Assembly: GCA_022496805.1 (NCBI GenBank)
Contig: CM040106.1
Span: forward strand, 3,472,001-3,536,000
Origin: Pohlia nutans
Taxonomy: Eukaryota; Streptophyta; Bryopsida; Bryales; Mniaceae
Length of the DNA: 64,000 nucleotides
Direction: 5' to 3'
In this document: in pieces, positions 44,721 to 54,066 of the stretch
Layout of the letters: each line of letters starts with the position of its first letter
Position numbering within the stretch: the first letter of the stretch is position 1
Made by a program: the position numbers and the translations under genes
The notes under the pieces: generated by a model
Seen by the model: only the letters and a program-made list of their open reading frames with translations
Told to the model about the DNA's origin: nothing
Databases searched by the model: none

Positions 44721-46499
44721 CTAACCATCTGCTGGCAGCAATGCCTTCGCATGATCTGCCCTTACGTGAAGAATTCGGCTGCGATCATCAGCAACTCCAA
44801 GCATTGATTCTCGATCTCGCATCTCTGCACTCGGCTCTCCCCACCCAAAACTGTTGTACCATTCTGGATGGGGGACTTCTCCACATCCCTTACCTAAACA
44901 CTTGCCGGAATTTACAAATACCACCGAAGTACAAAATGGGTGGTAAAGATATCTACAGCTAGAAACAACTATATCATTCTGAGGGAATGGAAAGACGCAT
45001 AAACAACATACGCAAATTGCAATAGAATTGCAATCATCAGGAGTTTCCAAAGGAGGCGTAGGAAAATCAGAAGAAAAGACCGTAGGTTTTCGCCAGAAGG
45101 AGGCATTTGAATTTCCTCGCTTGAGCTGAAAATTCTCTACGGCCAAGGCATCGAATTGTTTTTGCCTCCCTTCTAGAATTGCTTCTAAACTTTGAAACTC
45201 TATTTTGGCCTTCTGAAGCTCCTCCAAAACAATACTCATGGTAGCCTCCTCTTCTACCAATTGCTCCTGAATTCCCTCCATCTTTATCTTCTCCCTATCA
45301 GAACTTGCTCCCTCATCCTCTAGCATCTTAATGCGAACCAATTTTTGTTCAATCTGGTGTTTACAACTATTTACCAAGCAACTGGTTTGCTTCCACTTGC
45401 CCCTCGCGGCCTCTACCCTCTCCAAACCAGAAACCTTCTTGACAGCAAAAGCCTTCAATTCAAGGTGAACTACACCCATCAAACCCTCTTACTCTTGCAA
45501 TCTCTCCAGAACCATCCTTTTCTTCCACCCCCCTAAGCCCTCACCGTGATCTCTCATACCCCCCTGCACACACACCCGCGAACCCATTCCACTCTCAAAG
45601 TTGCCATCACAATCTCTTGTGTCTCCAAGACAAGATTTCGTGATGGCAGGGTCTGAACCCTTGTTCTTCCCCTGCATTGGCGGCCTCGAGACGATTGCAG
45701 TTGATACCCCGGGCTCCAACTTGATAGACCGCCATTCCTTTCCTCGCACGTCGACAGCCTTCTTGCCTTCGAAAGTCTTCCGTAGCGCCAACAACTTTGC
45801 GAGGTCTTGTTTATACCTGGTCCTTTGCCTCTCATTCGTCTCAGCACCAAAAGCGCACCAATCAACAAAGCCAGGTCCTGCCTCGTGTTCAAAAGTGATG
45901 CCCTCCGCAAATTTCACCTTCACGTTGTTGGGAATTTCGCCCGGACCGTGCTGATAGAATATGGGATGTAGAAACTTCACCTACGCCAATACCTCGGGAA
46001 TTTTGCAATTAAGCCAGCAAAACCCAGCTCGACCCGAGTCTCCATATTGCGCGCCAAACAACTTCTTCAAAACCTCCGCAGGCACAGTCCCCTTGCGAAA
46101 CGGATGGGGGTTATCCCCCTCGTGAGGAAGAGAATACTCCCGCTGGAAGTCCTCTTGCGTCAAGGTGCGGGGAGGCATCTTCAACCGCGCGATCTCAGCA
46201 TCAACGTCCTCTACGGACTGAATTTTTTTTTCAGATCTGCTACCCTTCTTACGCGGTACTGTAGGCGTTGCCTCCTCCTTCCGAACATTCTCCGCGTCGT
46301 TACCCTCTCCGTCGCTCCATGCCTCCGTCGTTGTTTTCTCCCTCCTCTTAAGCGCAGCAGTCTTCGCCCGCCCTACAATCTTTCGTCCCGTCCCACCCGA
46401 AGCCGTTCTCACACTCAATCCGGCATCCATTGCAATCCTAAGCCCACTAGACATGCGCCATGCGCCACCCTAAACCTCCCACGAAGTCCCTGAAGAATG

Positions 46500-48489
46500 C
46501 GGCGCAAAGGCGGACACGAGCTTGCTGAAAAAAATCAAAGTAAAAACCCCCGCCTAGTGGAAGTGGCAGAAGGTGCGAGACGACGACGGGCAGTCACCGG
46601 TTGTCGGGCGAGGGCACCGGTGGTCACCAGTTTCCACCAAAGCACGCGGATGTGGTAACCGGTGATCAACGGTCACCAAAATGGGAAAAAAGCCTCAATC
46701 CCTACGACACCCAAAATATCCTAGATTTTAAAGTGTCAAATTCATCCTTTCCCATTGCTTAATATGCCCCATGTGTGTATAAAAACATATTTGAAGCATA
46801 GTTTTATTTTTTCAAGTTCTAACCCTTAAGTAACTGCTAAACAAATCAAAATAACCTTCTCTTTCATATTCTATTATTCATGACAATTGGTCGTAGTATT
46901 GAATGTATTAAAAATAACATTGAAGGGAAATAAAGCACAAATAAGCGAGGATGATTTAAAAACAAATAGCAAAAAGGATAGACTAATTTTTTTGAAAATA
47001 AGCAACATTTGAAGGATTCAATTGTGAAGAAGAGAAAAAAGTTGAGCTAGCTAATTGTTTGTAAATAAGGGTGCAAAGGCCATTTAATGGAAAATTTGGA
47101 GCATCTTCAAAATTTATTGGTTTTTGTATTTACTTTTTCTCTAAAACCAACACACGGATTTCAGGAATGGTATTCAATTGCGAGTGGTTGATGTTGCGCA
47201 ATGATGCCGCGGATGCTCTATTTAAGCAAACATGAAAATTGTGAAAATAAGAGAAATTATGAAACATTTGTAAGAAAAAACATAAAAAAGCGAAAAGAAT
47301 TAAAAAAGGATTTTTTTAATCCTAACCTTGGCAGGAACGAACGTTGATTTTCCATGTGTGTATTAGTATTTTATGTTATGTAAAATTATTGTGATAGGTT
47401 CATACATATAAAGGCAGGGTCGGCACTTTCATATTGAATAAAATTTTAATAAAAGTTGAAATAGTGGAGGTCTCCACTTTCAGATGTAATTATTAAGAAA
47501 TTGGCTATTCAAACCTAACATTAAGTTAAACGGTTTAAAGTTGTAACGTATTATTATACTTTTTATTTACAATTTTGTTCAATGTTATGTTGTATTATAT
47601 TTTTATTTTGGGATTTTCATCCGCTGTACTTTTGTTGATTTCAACAAAATACTTAATAAATTTATATAATTCTTCGGTGTTTTTTGGAGAATTATCTAAA
47701 GTCGACCTTACCTTCCACGTATGGTAATGGTGGTTGTATTTATAAGTGAATCCGTAACATATTCCATATAAAATATTAGAATTTTTTAAGTAATTGCAAT
47801 GTTCATCATCCCGAATTTTGAATAAAAGATTTTGAAGATGTTGTAGGAATAAAAGGAAATATAAATTACGTAAACCCTAAACAATGTAGTTTTGATTATT
47901 TGCACGATTGTCATGAATCACAATTAACCTTTAAACAACATATACCTTTCTAGTACCACACCCAAAATATCTTGTAAATTCCATTGTACAAGAATGAGTC
48001 TATTTTTAGTTTACTTGGGCTCTATTCTAAAGAAGTAAATATCTCTCTAAAGTGCTTGGTTTGACATTTCAAAAACCCCATTTGCTACAATGGAGTAGAA
48101 GTTATGAGCAAAATTCTCCCAAAATATAACCAAGCCCGTGTGGCTTGAATTGTCGTTTAAGGGTTAACATAAAACCTATTGATTATAATTTTCATCTGCT
48201 GCTCATCCAAAATAATCCCTAATTGTGAGATATCCATAGCTCTTGGCACATGAACTAATCAAATTAACAAAAGCACGAATGAACTCTGTGATGGCACCCT
48301 GCCCATTGGATGTTCATGCTTAATTCAAATCAGCCAGCGTGTCACACTTTCTGATTATAACCCTCATCCGCTCGGGCCGCGCGCAATTTCAAAACTAGCC
48401 CCCCACGTGGCACCCGAAAGCAAGGCCTCGTACCCATTGGCGGATCCAGATCCGAAGATCTCGTACCCACGACGTTAACCCTCGATACA
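46500..48489. other. Upstream region of the element C zinc-finger gene
   Basis: About 2 kb without a gene. At 46,595-46,680 four ACCGGT/GGTCACC-like short palindromes cluster, just upstream of the minus-strand coding start, and could be promoter elements. The rest is AT-rich. At 47,415-47,500 there is a repeat shared with 9,780-9,860 in element A. Confidence 0.45.
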
Positions 48490-48601
48490 ACGGCTAAGAG
48501 TACTCGTGTAGGAGTACACTGAGTACAGCTTAGTACTTCAGTGTATATTTGTTACAACTTCGTTTTGCCAAAAGTGGTGTGGGTCTAGCGTACTCTCACC
48601 C
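48490..48601 (-). repeat. Element C right TIR and subterminal GTAC motifs
   Basis: The mirror of the left end: GAGTACTCGTG, GAGTACACTGAGTAC and TTAGTACTTC precede a stretch containing TTTTGCCAAAAGTGG and the 20-bp TIR ending at 48,601. Confidence 0.75.
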
Positions 48602-48605
48602 AAGT

Positions 48606-49214
48606 CTAAATTACACCTTGCACCGGGGAGGAATCGAACGACTCGCCGTCATCAGATTTTGAAATGCTCGTGATGTCAAGAACGGAATCACAAAATGGAG
48701 GCTTGGGTTCGTCATCAAAGTGCTCTTCGACAGCATCGAAGATGGCCTTGGGCACGATTTGAACGTCCTCGCACTGGATATGGCACGGATCAGGAAGTCC
48801 AAGTATTTCGCAAACATAATGACACCATATCAACGTCCACAAAAGAGGAGGCTAGAAATCCCAAATTCCACACGGGATATCATGTCATACAAGAACCCCT
48901 TTTTCTAAGCGCAAGATGGAGATGTCGATGCGCCAGTCTTCACAACACTGCATCTCGCTCATCCACATCTCGATTGCCCCCTACAAATTGTCAACACGGT
49001 ATCTCATTTGGACAAACCTATCAATCTTCCACAGCACAGGGTAGTCGTCAATGCTTCGACCCAACCTGAGACTCCAGGTCAATTCCTCAAACCCGCGAGG
49101 AGTATCACCTTCCATCACAAGATTAAAGATATTGGGCAGAAACTCAAGCGAGCATTTGAGAAGGGAAAGCGAAGCAACAAGAACTATATTCTGAAGTTGA
49201 TAGAACTCTTGCAA
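48606..49214 (-). pseudogene. Probable 5' exon of the element D transposase gene
   Basis: The minus strand reads a coherent frame with stops: 'GRSIDDYPVLWKIDRFVQMRY', then 'EILGLPDPCHIQCEDVQ', 'IFDAVEEHFDDEPKPP', and an acidic Ser-rich end 'SISKSDDGESFDSSPVQ' just before a GTGTAA donor-like site. Element C starts immediately beyond. If that donor is used, the next exon is the MULE coding region at 35,302. I recognise no domain; the link to the MULE gene is inferred from order and strand. Confidence 0.4.
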
Positions 49215-49918
49215 GGTATTATATAAAGATCATTGGCATTTTGTATGAAGTTGTCGAATGGAAAATTGTTTAGGACTAATGAATGCAAACAGAGAGGTAA
49301 TGAAATGCGAAGATAGTCGACAGAGACATGGTTGAAACAAATCAAACAATTTGTGTGGACATAATTTGACCAAACACTTGCTTGGATATTCAGAATTAGA
49401 TCTACACAGAATTCATGATATCTTAAAGACGACTATGGACAACTAGATGAGGAGACAATGTCAGACTGATTGAGCTATAAAGAAATTGGCTATTAAAAAT
49501 TAAATTTGAAACTTTGGCTGACAACTTAACATAGTTGGAGAGTCCGCCGGCAAACCTTCAATAGCTGTCAGCAAAATTAGGGGAGACGTCTACGCTAGAC
49601 TTGATGAAGGTGAGGATGGATGAACGGACAACTGTAGAGTTTGGGCACACCGTCGAAATATTCTTAGCAACTCTTACAAGAGACTGAGTGAGTGAGTTTG
49701 ATCAATTCATTTGTGAATCACACTTTCTCCTAGAACGTTTTCTTTGCTTTGGTAGAGCAACTTTTAGTTATGATTGCAGTATGGAGGGCTGATGCCGATA
49801 GACAAAGTAGATTATGTTACAATGCAGATCTTAGTGCTGGAGTTGTAGAATTGCATGAAGTAATATGGACTGATAGTCGGTCTTAGAGTTCTGATGTTTT
49901 TATGCAAGTATAGGACAG
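49215..49918. other. Divergent promoter region of element D
   Basis: About 700 bp between the minus-strand transposase exon and the plus-strand exons. I see no palindrome cluster, TATA box or frame that I would defend. Confidence 0.4.
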
Positions 49919-50219
49919 ATGCAACGTGAAGATCATGTTAGAGAGCGAAAGAGTCAGAATGTGCAAAACAGAAAAAGAAAGAAACCAAAGGTTGTATACT
50001 CAACTAGGAAGGAGATAGAGGCAAGCCGAATGAGGCAAACGAAGACAAGATCAAAGGTAGCTAAAGTTGATTGTGCGGTCCCAAAGGCTATCCATTTTCG
50101 TGTTGTAGACGTGGTGGAATTTGCGAGCGATATCAGAAGCGAAACCGAAAATGCACTGAACACCAAAAGAGCGCCCTCAACTGAGACATTGAATTCCAAA
50201 GTCGACAGCGATCTCCACG
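49919..50219 (+). CDS. Small basic exon in element D
   Basis: An open frame from an ATG at 49,919 to a CAC|GTAAGT donor at about 50,219. It encodes Lys/Arg-rich sequence ('RKRKKPK', 'RQTKTRSKVAK') with a likely nuclear-localisation signal. It may be a 5' exon of the downstream gene or a separate short gene. No domain recognised. Confidence 0.35.
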
Positions 50220-50227
50220 TAAGTTAA

Positions 50228-50700
50228 TATTTTTTGCATCTCTTTTGTGCTATCAACTATTGGAAGCAAGGATTCTAAAGTTTAAATAGACTTAAAGCTT
50301 TTTTAGAATATTTTTTTGGAGCTTCCCTAATTGCAGAGAAATAACACCGGAGCATCAATTCTTTTTATGTTCCACCCATCCATCTAACAGTCGCTAACTT
50401 CATACAGTCAAATATAATTTTACGGTGTAAACATTTTTATGACCAAATGTATGTCAATGTAAGCTTGGATTTGGTTTGTAATTAGTAGATCGACGTGACC
50501 ATTTTGTTCCCTATGATCTTGTAAGTTACCTAGCACTTGAAGCGTCAAGTTGAGAGACTCGAACCCCATCCATTTACCTACGCTGGCTCCTTTCTAAATC
50601 TAAGTGTTTAACCAATTATGACAAATGTCTAGATTCAAGTCGTGTGGCTGCTTGATCAAAGTTTAATCTCAAGATTGCATGTTCGATGCAGACCGCGAAA
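50228..50700 (+). other. Non-coding stretch before the element D methyltransferase-like gene
   Basis: About 470 bp between the basic exon and the ATG at 50,701. I see no repeat, palindrome or coding sequence in it. Confidence 0.4.
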
Positions 50701-50935
50701 ATGGTGAGTGGCGATGGAGCACTCGTGTCGAGCGTATCAGGAAGACCACCTGGAGGCACAAAGCGTGCATCAAGCTCCAGTGGCGCAAAAGGAATGCGTC
50801 GCAGTCAACGCAATGCAGCGCCAAGTGGCTTGGTATGCTCCCAACAACACTCAAACAATGTTTAAAAATTAAACAACGGTAAAAAACATTTTCAACTCCA
50901 TCGGGTCTAAATTTTTTATTTTAAAATTTTTTTGG

Positions 50936-51470
50936 ACCACAGCGTCACGATGTGACGCCGTGGCGCCAAAACCCAGGGGGCCCCAAGCGGGGCGTCGCCG
51001 ACGACGCCCCCCCGGGTCTTCAAATTATTTTCTTAAAAATTAAAGACCACAGCGTCACGGCTTGACGCCGTGGCGCCGTGAGTCCAAAATCCGGGGGGGG
51101 CACAGGGGGGGCGTCGCCGGCGACTCCCCCCCTGGGGCCTCCCGGGTCTTCAAATTCTTTTTCAAAAAAAAGTTAAGACCACGGCGTCACGGCGTGAAGC
51201 CGTGGCCCTAAAACCCGAAGGGCCCCGGGGGGGCGTTGCCGGGGACGCCTCCCGTGGGGCCTCCCGGGTTTTGGAGTTTTCTGAGAGTAGAGTTGACGCC
51301 ACGGGGTTTTAGGAGTTTTCTGAGAGTAGAGTTGACGTTCACAACATGACGCGGTGCCACGAAAACCCGAAGGGCCCCCAGGGGGGTTGCCGGCGACGCC
51401 ACCCTTGGGGCCGCCCGGGTCTTCAATTTTTCTGAGAAAAAATTGAAGGCCACGCCCCCAGGGTTTTGGA
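50936..51470. repeat. GC-rich palindrome array in intron 1 of the element D gene
   Basis: About four diverged units of 110-140 bp (starting near 50,936, 51,051, 51,178 and 51,330) carry GCGTCACG..GTGACGC arms and a GC palindrome of the type GGCGTCGCCGGCGACGCC, separated by A/T runs and G/C homopolymers. It lies in the intron between 50,832 and 51,661. Composition is sharply unlike the surrounding AT-rich DNA. Confidence 0.7.
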
Positions 51471-52109
51471 GTTGTTTGAAGAAAATTTTATTACTTTAAT
51501 GTCTTACAGAAATGTCTGTTTATTTATTTGCAAAGAGAGTCTACTACATATGTTTGATGATAATGTCTGCTTAAATGTTTCTCATACATCAATGAAATTA
51601 GAATTTTGATATGTCTGTGTTTTAATCCATTGTCTGTATGTTTTGATGATGGTTGCTCAGAATATCGTTGCGGAGACTCAAGATGTAGTTCAGGAGCAGG
51701 ATACGCCTCAGACTCCCATGTTATCTCCTGTACCCGAGGTATTCATTCTCTTGTTTGCATCGTTGTCTTTCAGAGATGTTGTCCTAACGTCCTTAGGGTT
51801 CTTAATGTAAATATGTTTATGATTCTATTTATGATCATTGTCGTAGGACTGTGCTGCGGAGAATGCAGCATTCTCGGTCGAGATTATTGATCTGAGCTCT
51901 GACGATAGTGCTGATCATATTTATTGTATCTGCGAGCATCCTGTGTCGATCTCGATAGTTTAGATGATTATCGGTTGACTCGTCTTCAAGTGCCTCAATC
52001 ATTGTCTCCTCTTATCCGCTCTTTGTCTTCTCCGTATTCTTTTTCTGGTGATAGCATCCCTCCTCCAGTGTCACTTCCCGTTTCCCCATTGGAATTTTGT
52101 CCCACCTCT

Positions 52110-52490
52110 TCCGATGAGTTTGTTCCCTCCTCTCCCCCGGAGTATGCTTCTATTTCTTCCGCCGGCTTCACTTCTATGTCTCCCCGTGAGTTTGTTGCAT
52201 CTTTCCCTCCCGAGTAAGTTCCCTCCTCTCAGCCGGAGTATGTTCCCTCCTCTCCGCCGGAGTATGTTCCCTCTTCTCCGCCGGAGTATGTTCCCTCTTC
52301 CCCTCCGGAGTATGTTCCCTCTTCTCCTCCGGAGTATGTTCCCTCTTCTCCGCCGGAGTATGTTTCCACCTCTCCGCCGGAATATGTTCCCTCTTCCCCT
52401 CCGGAGTAGGTTCCCTCTTCTCCTCCAAAGTATGTTCCCTCTTCTCCGCCGGAGTATGTTCCCACTTCTCCCCCGGAGAATGTCCCTGCT
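52110..52490 (+). repeat. 24-bp coding minisatellite, eight-residue CTD-like repeat
   Basis: A unit of 24 bp (GTTCCCTCCTCTCCGCCGGA then GTAT) repeats about eleven times and encodes V-P-S-S-P-P-E-Y. One copy has TAA (52,216) and one TAG (52,407) in place of the Tyr codon. Upstream, looser 'SPLEF..PSSPPEY' units suggest the array grew from an older Ser/Pro-rich tail. It belongs to the third exon of the methyltransferase-like gene. Confidence 0.8.
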
Positions 52491-52678
52491 CTTGTATCTG
52501 CTCCTCCTGAGTGTATCCCTGTTATTCCTGTTCCTTCAATCCCTACAGTGTCTCCCCTATTCCTTCCTTATGACTCTGTTCTCCCATTCTCACGTTAACT
52601 GCTATTCGGGGTAGACATTTGTGGCCATCGAGGACGCCGCTCTTTTTCACGTGGACAGCGTATTTATAGACGCTTAGC

Positions 52679-54066
52679 CTAGAACACGCAATTCGCTATT
52701 TATGCATTTGGTCAAGTGCGTTCATTTCATGAGCAAATCTTGCTTAAAATTTTTTGTGTAAAAAGTTCTCTAAAAAAGAACGATTTTGTCGTTTTACAAT
52801 TACTTTCATTGTAAACAAACAATTATTTAATTTAATTTTTATTCTTATCTTTATTTTTTATCTTTATCTTTTATTTTATTTTTTATCTTTATCTTTTATT
52901 TTATTTTTTATTTTATCTTTTCTTTATCTTGTTTCATTTATCTTATTTCTTTCTTGTCTTCAATTTCTTTTCCTCCTTGTCTTCCTTCTTGTCTTCTTCT
53001 TTTTCTTCTATTTTTTTTCATTCCTCTTGTGGCAGCCGCAAATCCTTCGCCCGCACCAAAGACCAAAAAAAAAACAAAAACCTTTTTTTTTTTTTTTTTT
53101 TTTTTCTTGATTTCGTCTTCTTTTTTGTTTGGGGCTCATGAACCCTGAAAATAGAAATTTAAAAAAATAAAAATTTAGGGTTCATCCGCCGGCGGCTGAA
53201 CCCTAAACAGCGGAGGATGCACCAAAAAAATAAAATAAAAAATAAAAAATAAAAAATAAAAAAGTTTTTTTTTTTTTTTTTTCCTATTTTTAGTCTGCTG
53301 TGGGCTAGTGGGTGCGCGGCCGCGCATCCACTGCCTCATTTTCTCCTTTCTTCCTCTCTTCTTTCTCCCTCTCCCTCTTCCCTCTTCTTCTCTCTCCCCT
53401 CTCCCCTCTCCTCATATATATAGGAGAGAGAGAGAAGAAGAGGGAGAGAGGGAGAGAGGAGAAAATGAGGCAGTGGGTGCGCGGCCGCGCACCCACTAGC
53501 CCGCAGCAGACTAAAAATAAGAAAAAAAAAAAAAACTTTTTTTTTTTTTTTTTTTTTTTTTTGGTGCATCCTCCGTCGTTTAGGGTTCAGCCGCCGCCGG
53601 CTGAACCCTAAATTTCTATTTTCAGGGTTCATGAGCCCCAAACAAAAAAGAAGACGAAATCAAAAAAAAAAAAAAAAAAAAAAAAGGTTTTTGTTTTTTT
53701 TTTTTTTTTTTTTTTTTTGGTCTTTGGTGCGGGCGAAGGATTTGCGGCTGCCACAAGAGGAATGAAAAGAAATAGAAGAAAAAAAAGAAGACAAGAAGGA
53801 AGACAAGGAGGAAAAGAAATTGAAGACAAGAAAGAAATTAGATATATGAAACAAGATAAAGAAAATAAAAAATAAAAAATAAAATAAAAGATAAAGATAA
53901 GAATAAAAATTAAAGTAAATAATTGTTTGTTTACAATGAAAGTAATTGTAGAACGACAAAAATGGTTGTTTCTTAGACAGTTTTTTAGACAATATTTTTA
54001 ATGCTTCCGGGGACCAAGTGCATGATTATATGGCCAAGTTCGTAAATAGCGAATTGCGTGTTCTAG
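52679..54066. mobile_element. 1.39-kb foldback (hairpin) element
   Basis: The sequence is an almost complete inverted repeat about a centre near 53,372. The outer ends CTAGAACACGCAATTCGC (52,679) and its reverse complement (to 54,066) match, and so do inner landmarks such as the poly-T blocks, 'TTTAGGGTTCA', and GTGCGCGGCCGCGC either side of the centre (53,311-53,325 and 53,477-53,491). The arms are about 690 bp. It contains T-rich, TTTAT and CT/GA simple repeats, and open frames in it are artefacts of these. I found no clear target duplication. It lies in an intron of the element D gene, between the CTD-like exon and the ParB-like exon. Confidence 0.85.

Larger units (their letters stand above)
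40724..46454 (-). pseudogene. Coiled-coil and zinc-finger protein of element C, broken
   Basis: Exon 1 runs 46,454-44,721 in one frame with two stops (TAG 45,981-45,983, TAA 45,489-45,491). It has a basic, NLS-like N-terminus, a region 'FGAQYGDSGRAGFCWLNCK', an Arg/Lys-rich part, a long Glu/Lys/Leu coiled coil and a Cys/His finger 'CVCCLCVFPFPQND..SSCRYLYHPFC..C..C..HPEWYNSFGWGEP'. The next exon begins about 43,816 after a CCCATAG acceptor. It is acidic and Ser-rich with TGA at 43,584, and shifts frame at a run of about ten G/C bases near 43,318. A last exon, 40,982-40,724, ends in a Lys-rich tail ('KKKAEKVKRKAIAMAKKGRK'). The CACTA element lies in the last intron. The finger looks like a RING/PHD-type zinc site. 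The function is unknown; nuclear, DNA- or chromatin-bound is my guess. Confidence 0.6.
35954..48601. mobile_element. Element C, 12.6-kb DNA transposon with TIRs and AAGT target duplication
   Basis: The left end 35,954-35,973 (GGGTGAGTGTACACTAGACC) and the right end 48,582-48,601 are inverted repeats with 18 of 20 bases identical. The flanking tetranucleotide AAGT (35,950-35,953 and 48,602-48,605) is a perfect target duplication. Inside are a DDE transposase-like gene (+, 36,761-40,239) and a coiled-coil/zinc-finger gene (-, 46,454-40,724) facing each other. GTAC-containing motifs (AGTAC, GTACTT, TGTACA) are crowded next to both ends and in the introns. It sits in what looks like an intron of the element D transposase gene. 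A further terminus of the same family is at about 62,256. Confidence 0.87.

Noticed and set aside
52048..52614. Long open frames on both strands of the 24-bp minisatellite.
   Set aside because: Any 24-bp repeat is open in several frames. Only the plus frame giving V-P-S-S-P-P-E-Y continues into flanking coding sequence.
52754..53992. Phe/Ser-rich frames resembling membrane proteins in the foldback.
   Set aside because: They are translations of poly-T, TTTAT and CT tracts and appear mirrored on both arms.
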